Part shown: positions 15,580 to 28,079 of the stretch, piece by piece
Position numbering within the stretch: position 1 is the stretch's first letter
How the letters are laid out: each line of letters starts with the position of its first letter
Source of the DNA: Lota lota
Lineage: Eukaryota; Chordata; Actinopteri; Gadiformes; Lotidae
DNA length: 64,000 nt
Assembly (NCBI GenBank): GCA_026745465.1
Contig: JACYXH010000017.1
Span: 2,396,954 to 2,460,953 of the forward strand
Direction: 5' to 3'
Translations under genes and position numbers: made by a program
Notes under the pieces: model-generated
The model's input: the letters and a program-made list of their open reading frames with translations, nothing else
Told to the model about the DNA's origin: nothing
Databases searched by the model: none

Positions 15580-15720
15580 GGTAATACTTTACAATAAGGG
15601 TACATTAATTACCATTGCTTAATGCAGCTATAAGCATTAAAGGTCCAGTGTGTCAAATGTAGGTGGCCACTAGCAATGGGTTGCAGATTTAAACAAACTG
15701 AATGAGTATTGAGGTTCCTT
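15580..15720. mobile_element. Fragments of common fish interspersed repeats, including a piggyBac-type MITE end
   Basis: AATACTTTACAATAAGGGTAC (about 15583-15603) resembles the terminal region of a widespread fish repeat. TTAAAGGTCCAGTGTGT at 15637-15653 matches the end of the TTAA-targeting MITE family seen complete in structure at 58790-60356. Only this one end is visible; no matching second end was found downstream. The assignment uses remembered family ends and the in-window copy. Confidence 0.4.
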
Positions 15721-16899
15721 AATAGTTATTTAGTCTGTAAATGTAAAAATGTAGGTCATAGCTTATAAGTACAGTTGTTTTTACATTGAACATGATTGTT
15801 TGTTGCAATTTTTTACCACATCAATAAAATAACTACAAATCATGGGGGTGATTGGGACTGTACACATACGCCACGATTTCGGTTTTGCGAAAAAGCAGGT
15901 ATCTTTGTCATAGTCTCAATGGTCACTGTACATGTTGAAGGACATGGCGAACGGCCTATTTAAGATTCTCAACACAGTCCCCTTATTGCATCCATAGTGG
16001 TAAACGACATTCATAGACCTACAATTATCGCTATCTGTTATGTGTATTGATCATTCATATCGATAGCAGTCGGCGCTATAAGCCAATGTTGCTTTTTGAT
16101 AACATGACAGTGTGCAGTTGTAAAATTGATCTTTTTGGATATCAATTTCTCCAAAAGAGTGATATCCTACTTATAAATATTGAACAGGAAAATAACCTCA
16201 ATAACTAACGTCTCCAAAACATGGATGTATTAAAGAATGCACACCCACTTATCATAATCCCCCTCATTCGCGATCTGCTGATCTCTACACTTGGATTAAA
16301 AGTATGTGAAACTCAATTATAATTGAATCTTCTAAATCCATAGGATATTTTGCGGAAAGGACGGAGCATGGTCGTCTTCATAGGCTATATGAGGCGCATT
16401 CGAGACAGGGTTAAGCTTCTCCAACACAGAGTATAACGCCACAGTGTGTGGCACGCTTCATATACACCATCGCTCATTATAATGCTCCTATACAACAACG
16501 CTTCTAAATAAAGTGTCACAAATGGGCTGTAGCCTTGGGGATAACACGCCTCCCGCCTTCCTAGAACTCTTAACCCAAAACACATTTGTTTGATTGAATT
16601 AAAAACCCATTTTCTATGTGCTTGTGCTTCTGAGTATATAACCTTCTTCTCTGTGGGTATATGCACCAATATGTTCATTTCATTATTTAGAATTAAGTGT
16701 TAACCAATATAATTTTTTTACCATTTCCATTTTCTCCATTCATCTGCCTGACCGTCCGCGCTTCGCATGGTGGTTGTATGCATGTGTGTCGTGGCATGGG
16801 AGGGTTAACGGTGTGGCCCTCACCCTGATGGCCCCATGTCAGGGTTCATACTGGTAATAAGGCCCCAGGGGCCTGCTCTTGGGCTGCATGGCAACCTGT

Positions 16900-17183
<284 letters not shown>

Positions 17184-17189
17184 TTTACT

Positions 17190-18050
17190 TTTTTACGGCT
17201 ATAGAATATTGTATTATGAGCTCATACTAAATATAAAAAATGTAATGGAAGCAAATGCCCCAAGTATAATAGCACTATAATCTGTAATAGTGTATGGTGA
17301 GCAAAATAAAATGTACTATGGATTTCTCTGGGTGCTTTATATCCATGGCTTAAAACTATTCGGCAGTGCCAACAAAATTCTAAAGATAAACAAACAAACC
17401 AGCACACAAACATACATACACCACAGTCTTTCAAGAGATTATTTACTCTTCTAGGTCCTTTGTTGGAAATATGCTATATGGATGTGTTTTTACACGACAG
17501 GACAATTACTGTGGACAGGAATATTCTGTTTTGTGGACTGCAGAATAGAGATTCAAAATGCACATGTAACCAGGGCGAATGCATGCAGATGGATGACACT
17601 CATTACACACCCATCCCATGGACAATTATATCTCTCAGAAGCACGACTTCAACACTGTACAATACCAATTACAGAAATATAGCAAGTAATGAAAATTGGC
17701 CACGTTAAACTCTGTTTGGCATTACAAGAGTACAATTCAAGAAATGGAAAGATTTCAAGTGATTAACATACTTTTTCTTTTCACAAAACAGAATAGTAGA
17801 GCTGTGCCAATGCCATTAGGTTTCTACACATTACCCATGTTGATAATTATACTATAAAGAAAGCAAAAGGACAAAACAGAAATATGGCAATTATTAGGAG
17901 GATTTGTATTGAATAAATAATAGTAATGTCCTTTTTTAAAGTTGTATTCAACTTTCAATTATTACGGGTGATTCAGATGCCCTGGAATCATTACATTATA
18001 AAAATCCAATCCAACTCGGAACTAGATTGTTAGGACTCGGCCACGACCGC
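17190..18050. other. No gene recognised
   Basis: AT-rich, with no supported exon or transposon end. Confidence 0.5.
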
Positions 18051-18052
18051 AG

Positions 18053-18108
18053 TATGATGGATAGGGGGAAACTACGCAAGTATGATGGATAGGGGGAAAC
18101 TACGCAAG
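18053..18108. repeat. Perfect 28-bp tandem duplication
   Basis: Two identical adjacent copies (18053-18080 and 18081-18108) begin TATGATGGATAGGGGG and end AAACTACGCAAG. Confidence 0.95.
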
Positions 18109-18207
18109 CCCGTCTGCATCGTCTTGGGATCTGGAACAGCCTGACAAAACGTGGCCGGCTAACGGTTATCTTTTCGTTCTAGCGCCCTGGTACGGCCTCT
18201 CGTGTCT

Positions 18208-18236
18208 CGTGACGACGACGACGACGACGACGACAA
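18208..18236. repeat. (GAC)n triplet repeat
   Basis: About nine GAC units, followed by purine-rich G/A sequence to about 18310. Confidence 0.9.
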
Positions 18237-18309
18237 CTCATTGGGTTTGGGGAGGAGAGGGGGTGGGAAAGAGAGATGAAGGGGAAGAGAGGGGAGGGGG
18301 GAAGGGGGC

Positions 18310-20655
18310 CACGTCTGAACCACGGCACGGTGCAGAGGGTGTGCATGTGGCAGATGTGGTGGCGCCGGTGGCTGGCAGGTGGGTCACAGAGCTGATGGTG
18401 TCGGACGGGGCCAGGGTATCTGGGTGGTTTTGATGGTCTTGCACCAGAGTGTGCCAGGATGGGGGGGGTTTGGTCGTATGCCTGGGCTGCCCTAGGCTGA
18501 CCTGGTGTCCCTGTGTCCCATTTGAACCCAGGAGGGGTTGTTCTGGGTCCAAGGCAGCCTGTGGACGTAGCTTATTTATTTGAGTTGTTTGCTCAAATCA
18601 CTTTTTTATACTTTAGAACAACGTTTTTGCCTAGCTTTGTTTTTTTGTTCCTATGCTTCTTTCTGTTCTGTTATTTTCTCATCTTTTATGTCTGAGACAA
18701 AAAGCATTGCTTTTCAGCAAGTGTGCGTCTTTGAGATGGTAATAAAGGACTGGGATATGCAATGCATGCCTTTTTCTCGGTTTTGCTTCGGCAAAGAAAT
18801 AAGAAAAACGTCCATATTCGTCTTCCTCTATTTCGTACTCAGTACACACGTTTTTGTTATCATTTCACGATTAGAGTACATTAGTTTGAATTAGTTTAGA
18901 TTAGATGAGGTTAGATTAAATTGGATTACTTTAAATAAAATTACATTTTAATTTGATTGGCACCAAAACTGAATGAATTAAATTGAAACCCCATCATGCA
19001 AGATGGCATCCAGAAAACGTGGACTATTATCAACACCACGACGCAAAAGTAAGCACATGCACATTTAGACATGGTAAGAGGAAGGGCCGGTCCCTGGAGA
19101 CTGAGCCGGGCCGGCTGCCAACCCAGCCAGAGGCAATGTGTGCCGAAGACAAAAAGTTCACATGACTAACTTCACCTCCACCGAGACCAATTATCTGTTT
19201 CTTTCTTAACCACACAACTCTAAATTTCTCCTCATCTCAACCAGAAAGCAACACGCTTTGCATGGAAGCAAAGAGGTCCCCCATGTTTAACGGGTGTAGT
19301 AAAAACATGGGCCGCTTTTCAAATGTATCTTTTCAGTTCACTTTAAAGGCAAACATGAAAAAAGCATGTTTGATACTTTGCCATTGAACACGCTGTGTAT
19401 TTCACCAGACGAAGTGGCGCGTCTTTGAAGGCGGTTAGCTTGTGTTGTCTGCGCGCTAAACTTTAGCTTTTGAAGTCTGCGAGTTAAAGGTCTTCATAAG
19501 TCATCATAGAAAGAAGCAAAGAATTACGGAACTGATCTACTGAGCCCAAATGTATTTTAAGAGTCAGATCGTTTTTTCCTTCATTATTTTATGTGATTCA
19601 CAAACACTGAAATAACAACCAAAATGTAGACATAAACATGCACTTTATGAAGTCACATCATGAACATCATTCACATCATCACAAATTGATGATTTAGAAA
19701 CACAAATTCCATATTCACTTTTAAAATGTATCATAATACATTCTTAAAAATGTATATTAATCAGCCCAGTAATTGTAATATGTTTAACAGCTCATTACTA
19801 TAAGAAAGGGTTGTTTTTATGTTGGTGTTGATTTTCTATTAATAAATACTGCTGATTGGCTGGTATCGTATGCATTTTTTGATTGTATGTCAGTGTTGAG
19901 ACCAGGCCAACATGATTAATCAACAGAATCTGTGAATGCCATTCGTTTTTAACCTTGAGAGCTACAGATCTTTCATAAACGCGTCCATGCAGAGGAATTT
20001 TACTGCTACCACTTTGGCGCAAAGAATGCACAAACCAACTGAATTAAACCTCAACTTAATTAAAATTTCTTTATAAGTGTTGTCTTTGTTGCACTGAAGA
20101 AGATAACCTATATACACGACACAGAAAACTGAATGCATATTCATTCGGCTTTCATTAATTTGTCTGCATAAAAGGACAGCTTGTTATGCTTTTGTTTATG
20201 ATAGGTTGGATATTTATAAGTAAGAACACATTATATTCACCCATGGGGAATGTAGTCCTCTGCTTTTGACCTGTCCTAATTACTCAGGTGCAGTTAGTTT
20301 TCCCAGTGCAGTTCTCATTGGGACCAACTCTGTCCTTGCTTTGGTCAAGGATAGCTTTTATTTGGTGTGGCCCGAAACTGGAACATTGATGTGACTGTAT
20401 TTGCCCAATTTATCAGCAGATATAATGAGCTTTCATTTCCGAGCTTTAAATCCAGAAAAAAAATACAAAAAAATGACAGCTATACTACTAAGATGCTAGA
20501 AACAAGGACTGATATGATTTACGTGTAACCTTTAATCCATCGTATTTTAACAATCTTCTCTGCACGGACCTGAGCTCTGATTGGATCATATAGCACGTAT
20601 AGGATAGGACTTGAGAGAGCTGTGCCTGGGCACTTTGGTCGCCTGACTTATGAAT
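18310..20655. other. No gene recognised
   Basis: A G-rich patch to about 18545, then AT-rich sequence. No exon is supported. The segment at about 20247-20300 resembles a piece of a common fish repeat, but I could not delimit it. Confidence 0.45.
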
Positions 20656-20664
20656 TATGTTAGA

Positions 20665-20786
20665 AATAAACCACGACGGGGTGTCCCGTTTTTGGAACAC
20701 AGCGTACGCTGGGTGTGGTGATGCGGCTGAGGCGAAGCTGAGGTTGCATTACTTACCGATAACGGGACACCCGGCAGAGGTTTATT
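20665..20786. mobile_element. Fold-back (MITE-like) element, about 122 bp
   Basis: The left arm 20665-20695 and the right arm 20756-20786 are inverted copies over about 31 bp. Both start AATAAACC when read inward and share GGGTGTCCCGTT. The loop contains the perfect palindrome AGCGTACGCT (20701-20710). A further single GGTGTCCCGTTATTG stands at about 20999-21013, outside the element. No coding capacity; target duplication not identified. Confidence 0.6.
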
Positions 20787-20789
20787 GGG

Positions 20790-21097
20790 CTTGTACCAGC
20801 TACAAACAATTATTAGATATTAGGTACCTTCCTCTATAACGTAATTGGGTTACATCGACTTAATCTGATGAAATAGTATTCTGCGGCACTTTGAGCATAT
20901 CGTTTTTGCGTTGTCAAGGAAACATGTGGTCAGTTGTATTGGAGCGTTTCTTCAATGTTGTATTTGTAGGCATCGATTAGGGACTGCTTAAAGGCAGAGG
21001 TGTCCCGTTATTGAAAAAATGTAATTCAAATTAATTGGAATGTTTTTAGCCATTCAGGATCAAGTATTTAACAATGCAGTGTGTATATAAATATATA
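20790..21097. other. Spacer between fold-back element and Tc1 element
   Basis: No gene. It contains the lone GTGTCCCGTTATTG word near 21000 and ends in an AT-rich TATA run that supplied the TA target of the Tc1 insertion. Confidence 0.5.
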
Positions 21098-21099
21098 TA

Positions 21100-21138
21100 C
21101 ACTGCTCAAAAAAATAAAGGGAACACTTAAACAACACA
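21100..21138 (+). repeat. Left terminal inverted repeat of the Tc1 element
   Basis: Bases 2-28 are identical to the inverted right end; the remainder to about 39 matches with a few differences. It would be the transposase binding and cleavage site. Confidence 0.9.
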
Positions 21139-21396
21139 ATGTAACTCCAAGTCAATCACACTTCTGTGAAATCAAACTGTCCACTTAGGAAGCAACACTG
21201 ATTGACAATACATTTCACATGCTGTTGTGCAAATGGAATAGACAACAAGTGGAAATTATAGGCAATTAGCAAGACACCCCCAATAAAGGAGTGGTTCTGC
21301 AGGTGGTGACCACAGACCACTTCTCAGTTCCTATGCTTCCTGGCTGATGTTTTGGTCACTTTTGAATGCTGGCGGTGCTTTCACTCTAGTGGTAGC

Positions 21397-22440
21397 ATGA
21401 GACGGAGTCTACAACCCACACAAGTGGCTCAGGTAGTGCAGCTCATCCAGGATGGCACATCAATGCGAGCTGTGGCAAGAAGGTTTGCTGTGTCTGTCAG
21501 CGTAGTGTCCAGAGCATGGAGGCGCTACCAGGAGACAGGCCAGTACATCAGGAGACGTGGAGGAGGCCGTAGGAGGGCAACAACCCAGCAGCAGGACCGC
21601 TACCTCCGCCTTTGTGCAAGGAGGAGCAGGAGGAGCACTGCCAGAGCCCTGCAAAATGACCTCCAGCAGGCCACAAATGTGCATGTGTCTGCTCAAACGG
21701 TCAGAAACAGACTCCATGAGGGTGGTATGAGGGCCCGACGTCCACAGGTGGGGGTTGTGCTTACAGCCCAACACCGTGCAGGACGTTTGGCATTTGCCAG
21801 AGTACACCAAGATTGGCAAATTCGCCACTGGCGCCCTGTGCTCTTCACAGATGAAAGCAGGTTCACACTGAGCACATGTGACAGACGTGACAGAGTCTGG
21901 AGACGCCGTGGAGAACGTTCTGCTGCCTGCAACATCCTCCAGCATGACCGGTTTGGCGGTGGGTCAGTCATGGTGTGGGGTGGCATTTCTTTGGGGGGCC
22001 GCACAGCCCTCCATGTGCTCGCCAGAGTTAGCCTGACTGCCATTAGGTACCGAGATGAGATCCTCAGACCCCTTGTGAGACCATATGCTGGTGCGGTTGG
22101 CCCTGGGTTCCTCCTAATGCAAGACAATGCTAGACCTCATGTGGCTGGAGTGTGTCAGCAGTTCCTGCAAGAGGAAGGCATTGATGCTATGGACTGGCCC
22201 GCCCGTTCCCCAGACCTGAATCCAATTGAGCACATCTGGGACATCATGTCTCGCTCCATCCACCAACGCCACGTTGCACCACAGACTGTCCAGGAGTTGG
22301 CGGATGCTTTAGTCCAGGTCTGGGAGGAGATCCCTCAGGAGACCATCTGCCACCTCATCAGGGCATGCCCAGGCGTTGTAGGGAGGTCATACAGACACGT
22401 GGAGGTCACACACACTGAGCCTCATTTTGACTTGTTTTAA
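21397..22440 (+). CDS. Tc1-type transposase (DD34E), apparently intact
   Basis: Encodes a cut-and-paste DNA transposase that would bind the element's inverted repeats in the nucleus and insert into TA sites. The start at 21397 (MRRSLQPTQ) gives 347 residues, a normal length. The frame is also open from an in-frame ATG at 21352 (362 residues), so the start is a choice. Counting from 21352, residues 20-65 form a helix-turn-helix ([19 protein letters not shown] is its core). A basic linker with RRRGGGRRR follows at 68-75, then a second DNA-binding helix region to about 130. The catalytic domain holds D167 (FTDESRF), a Gly-rich box [12 protein letters not shown] (202-213), D258 (MQDNARPH) and E293 ([10 protein letters not shown]), with 34 residues between the last two. 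No stop, frameshift or missing catalytic residue is seen. The stop TAA lies 236 bp before the right end. A very similar protein is expected elsewhere in the same genome and in other fish. Confidence 0.95.
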   Translation: MRRSLQPTQVAQVVQLIQDGTSMRAVARRFAVSVSVVSRAWRRYQETGQYIRRRGGGRRRATTQQQDRYLRLCARRSRRSTARALQNDLQQATNVHVSAQTVRNRLHEGGMRARRPQVGVVLTAQHRAGRLAFARVHQDWQIRHWRPVLFTDESRFTLSTCDRRDRVWRRRGERSAACNILQHDRFGGGSVMVWGGISLGGRTALHVLARVSLTAIRYRDEILRPLVRPYAGAVGPGFLLMQDNARPHVAGVCQQFLQEEGIDAMDWPARSPDLNPIEHIWDIMSRSIHQRHVAPQTVQELADALVQVWEEIPQETICHLIRACPGVVGRSYRHVEVTHTEPHFDLF

Positions 22441-22637
22441 GGACATTACATCAAAGTTGGATCAGCCTGTAGTGTGGTTTTCCACTTTAATTTTGAGTGT
22501 GACTCCAAATCCAGACCTCCATGGGTTGATAAATTTGATTTCCATTGATAATTCTTGTGTGATTTTGTTGTCAGCACATTCAACTATGTAAAGAAAAAAG
22601 TTTTTAATAAGATTATTTCATTCATTCAGATCTAGGA

Positions 22638-22676
22638 TGTGTTATTTTAGTGTTCCCTTTATTTTTTTGAGCAGTT
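22638..22676 (-). repeat. Right terminal inverted repeat of the Tc1 element
   Basis: The inverse of the left end. The outermost base differs from the left copy. Confidence 0.9.
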
Positions 22677-22693
22677 TATTATCATTCTGTTAT

Positions 22694-22980
<287 letters not shown>

Positions 22981-22984
22981 AGCA

Positions 22985-23477
<493 letters not shown>

Positions 23478-23479
23478 AG

Positions 23480-26400
23480 ACCATTGGCACCCACTAGCAG
23501 GTGGGACACGCTTGTGGAATGATGATGTGTTGGTGAAGCAGAGAAGGATGGTAACAGCCACTCTCTCACACCTCCCACTCCCTGGCTCTCCTTCGGCTGC
23601 GGCAAGGCCGCCTCCCTCAACTTTTGGAGAGGGTGGACATATATATTATTCAGCCCATTCCACCCCGTCAACATACTTGAGAAAAAGCAACGACAAACTT
23701 TCGTACTATCCGTGCGTGAAAAAAAATAAAAACAATATCAATTGATGCATTTACATATTTATTTATTTCTGCGTTTCCACCGTATTTATTTCCCCTAAGC
23801 CTCATTTAACTCCTCATTGATCGCCCACCGCCTTATTGTATCGACGGATGCTCAGCATACTAATGCCCCTTTTTCTTTTGAGTTATTGGCGGGATGGTAA
23901 TTCCACACCACTGCAATCACTTAGAAGAGTAATACTCTGCAATTAGCGGAAGATTTTCATCATGTGCCGCATTAGGGTAATATAACGCAGAGTTGACGCT
24001 CAGACGCTCCAGAAGCCATATAAAGTGATTCATCTGCTGGTGGTGTGTGTATATGTGTGTGTGGGTTAGGGTTGTTGTTGACGGTCCCAAATCCTTGCGC
24101 ATCTGTTTGATGTTAGTATTGCGAGAGGAGATTGTAAAACGGCGACACTTAACAGGACAAGCAAGCGTAACTCTTTGTTTTGTTGGTTTTTATTACCGAC
24201 CGTACCGAACAAAACAACACTCAGCGACCGTGTCCTGTCTGTTCTGCTGTAGGCCTCACCGAGCATTACCCTTCCAGGCACCTGCAAATAGCCGCTTACC
24301 TTTGGGCGTGATGCACTGCCGAAGCCACCCGGTAAACGGCGCCGCCGCAGACTTCCATTGCTGTCAAGAGTATAAGACAGATAGAAGACTTTTAAACGAG
24401 TCGCAGACCGCTCCTGTGGCAACGCTCAGCGGAATTCATCCGTACGATCAATTTGACGATCATGTCTGGCTCCTAAAACATCTGTGTTCGGCGATCACAG
24501 ATGTCGGCGTTGGGAAAGCAGGCCTGTTGTGCGCATGCAAGGGGTTTGCTGAGGAACACTGAGAAACCAACAGGAGTATTATCGGACCGTCGTGACTAAG
24601 GTCCACCATCAGGAACCCCCACATGCATTCTGTTGAAGTCCAGAGACAACAACGGTTGAGTTCTGATTGAATGTGTGTGTGTGTGTGTGTACGGTACGGT
24701 ACTGAGTTAGACATTTCACATCCAATCCAATGTTGTGGGAAGGCAGATTTGATAATAAAAAAAAAAATGCAGTTGATTGAAACAGGAACACGCGAGCCAC
24801 GCTCACGTTAACGAGCAGGGCTTATGGAAGCACAACGCCCAGCACACAATTGAGCAGCAGATCAACCACATTTCAATAGCCGGGGGCAGCTGCGGTTCCC
24901 TATCAGTCTGTAGACAGTAGAAATGTCTACGTGTTTTTATTGAGAGCAATTTATTTCCTATTGGTATTCATGTGTTAAAAACGCTAAACAATAAACGTAT
25001 AAGTTATTATGCAATATATTTATTTTAAACATTCCACTGCATCCAGTGAAAGATTTCAGTGGGCCACAATGTAAAAAGTAGAGAAGTCTACAGCACGCTT
25101 TAACGCAATACTAGAGGGAGTGGATGTATTTAGAGCTCTTCGAATCCCCCCCCCCCCCCCCCCCAAAATAGAAGGCTTTTATTTTGACAGTTAAAAAGAC
25201 ACCGATATGATGATCAAGGGGATTTTTGGTGTGTGTGTGTGTGGCCGCTCTTCTTAAATAGAAGGAATAAGTACATGTACAAGCCCCATGATACACTAAC
25301 CCCAATGACTAAAGGAGGACTTTACTCAAACACACACACGCACAACCACCCACACACACAGCTTGGCTTTGATTTTCTCTGCGTCCAGGTAGCAGTCAGA
25401 CGAAAAGCAATCAGTTTGCGATTTAGTAACGTTTCTATGCGGAGGAAACACAAGCCCACTATTCATAGCAGAGCAGGTGTTTTTTTTTCTCATTCCACTG
25501 ACTGGGATTGAAGCTTTAGAATGCCTTGGAAACTAATATATTTTGCCCCTTTTTACCCCTCATACTTGTATGTTATTGCAGCAGTTCCCAAGCAAATCAT
25601 GTATTTTTACAATCCAAAAAAAGGTAACAACTTTCTTTTCCACTTTTAGTAGACATAGTGCTTTTTGGATAGCTATGGATAGTTGGGGCCATGCACCTTT
25701 GAAAGTGGAAGACAGAAATGATCTCATGATTTTCATTTAAATCAGTTGAGTCACTATCACCAAATGAGGTAACCCAATGGCGATTGAGCCTATGGCCCAT
25801 TGACAGAGTAGAAAGCCCTTGCATTTGCACTATTGTGATCACTGTTCCCCCAAAGATGGTATGGCTGAGCTACCAAAACAGACCGCTCTTCAACTGAGTG
25901 TCGAAAAGCACACAAGACAAAAGTCCCCAAAACCCCCAAGGACACATTTGTGTTCAATGTGTTTTCAAATCATAAAAGATCATCATGATGTCATCAGAAT
26001 ATTTAGGGAAACGTCAATTAAAACTGCCAACCATACTGGAAGTATTGAAATATGATACGCAATGAGCAGTCATTTGAAAGTTGAATAACAGTAAATGGAG
26101 TAGAATATAGAATCCCTTGGAGGAGAAAAAAGAACAAGTAGCAGGCGTTGTGCAAAAAGAACAGAAGATGTTTGGAAGCGTTTACGAACCCCATGCTGTT
26201 ACTATCACAAAACATCACGCCCCAGGCAAACACACGGGGCTGTCGTCTTAGACTCAGATTTAAACTTTGTGGCCCTTATTAAAAAGCATTCTACCATCTG
26301 ATATTCCAGAAACTCCTATGCAGAAAAACTTAGAAATAGGGATCTGAGAGTTGTCAAATACATCCCTGTTTTTAAGGAGCTACTAAACTCAAAAGTCACT

Positions 26401-27558
26401 TTGAGTTTTGCTTTTACTTAGCGATAGTATTCCATCGTCATTATGGTGCATCTTTATATCTCAATTTGTCATTATTATGTTATCATCTGTTATATAATCT
26501 ATTTCTCGCTTCATCCTTTCAGTCTTTCATTATGTAGTTCACTTCTGTTTAAAAAATGATAGCTTAAAAAGGGAGAGACACAACATGGCAGCCATGTTGT
26601 GTCAGCTGAACGTCTTATGAATGTTGAACGTCGCTACGTTCTCTACCGTAGCAAAATGAAGGACAGATAAATGATAATATAAACTGCATCCATCAACTTC
26701 AAAGCAGTAGAATGAATGTGCCTTTATATATCGTTTGAAATAATTTTACAATTTGCTTTGTCTAGTATTTTTTTTCAGAAACTTTGGTATGTACTTGTAA
26801 AAGTGAAGCCTAATGGATGCATGCTCTTCAGCAGTAGAATTAAGAAGAAAGCAGCATTAACATGATCAAATATTAAGGAAAGAGAAAAACATGAAATGTT
26901 TCACAAAAAATGCATGCACTTGAAACAGCTGAAATTATGTTACTAACTGTACTACTACTAATAAAGATCTCAGTATGTAAAACAAATAAATGGGGTCGTT
27001 AATATGGATGTCATCATCCAATGATAAAAACGTACTGGTAAAACAAAAACACAGAAATGACAAAAAACTAACGCGTTGGTTGGCCAGTCTGGACCTTCCT
27101 CTGAACATTTCTGACAGAGCTGCTCTCTGGGCTATCCATTGATCAGCTCACCGTATTTTTAGAATACAAAACAGTAATCCATACTGGAAGAACCATCGTG
27201 TTGGATCCGGAGTGCTTTAGCAACAAGTGTCTCGTTGTACCTGGAATCAATACATGTGGATGGCAAACCCAAATGGACTAGAAGGCTGTAATTGAACGAC
27301 TTTGCATTGTAGACACACTTTAGGATAAACTTTTTCTTTTTCAATCTAGATATGTTTTATGATTTATGGTCAGGAAACCAGAGCATGGATATATTACAAG
27401 AGTCATTGGAAAATGATGTGTTCACAGATTGTGACACAGGTACAACCATTTTTAGGTGTGTCTGACTAGGTAATGAATGTCACCGGTGTCCTCTACTGCC
27501 AGCGCCCCGTTTCACTTTTTCAAATAAAAAATAAATTGACACAGAATCTCTTTCTTAC

Positions 27559-27560
<2 letters not shown>
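23480..27560. other. No gene recognised; short homopolymers and one palindrome
   Basis: Contains a C19 run (25146-25164) and a near-perfect palindrome at 26577-26603. The 171-codon frame at 24047-24562 has no recognisable domain, starts in a GT-rich tract and is judged spurious. Nothing else is supported. Confidence 0.5.
26577..26603. repeat. Palindrome with 13-bp perfect arms
   Basis: GACACAACATGGC, one central A, then GCCATGTTGTGTC. It could form a hairpin. No surrounding element was delimited. Confidence 0.9.

Positions 27561-27563
<3 letters not shown>

Positions 27564-27622
<59 letters not shown>
27564..27622. repeat. (GT)n microsatellite
   Basis: About 29 GT units. Confidence 0.97.
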
Positions 27623-27625
<3 letters not shown>

Positions 27626-27944
27626 ATTATATGTATAGAGGGTTCAAATACAGACAGGTTTGGCCATTATAATTCTTTATTTAGTCCCAGCCAGTCATTT
27701 TGTATTTCATTTGTCAATGACAGATTTGCCTCTCATGGGTCCAGTATTGAGGGGGAATGTATGGTTAAAGAAATACATATTTCAGGGAGATGTGTGGGGT
27801 ATGTCTATGTACCCATGATGGCTAAGCAAGTGCCATGTGTACCTCTCCAAAGATATCTGAGATACAGTTGGGGAATACCAGGAACGCATCAATGCACACA
27901 CACAGGGACAACCCACTCCCCAACAGCACACACTCATAAACCCC

Positions 27945-28073
<129 letters not shown>

Positions 28074-28079
28074 AACCTC

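Larger units (their letters stand above)
21100..22676 (+). mobile_element. Complete Tc1/mariner transposon (1577 bp) with TA target duplication
   Basis: TA dinucleotides at 21098-21099 and 22677-22678 flank the element, as expected for Tc1/mariner insertion. The terminal inverted repeats start CACTGCTCAAAAAAATAAA on the left. The right end, read inward, is identical from base 2 to base 28 and differs at base 1. Similarity continues weakly to about base 39. The ends enclose one uninterrupted transposase frame. Total length, single ORF and DD34E catalytic spacing are typical of Tc1-type elements. The intact frame and near-identical ends suggest a young insertion. Short-range flanks are an AT-rich TATA run on the left and TTATCATT on the right. 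Confidence 0.95.

Noticed and set aside
21460-22127. Minus-strand frames of 161 and 144 codons
   Set aside because: They are antisense shadows of the Tc1 transposase gene.
24047-24562. 171-codon open frame
   Set aside because: It begins in a GT-rich tract, has no recognisable domain, and overlaps an equally long minus-strand frame.
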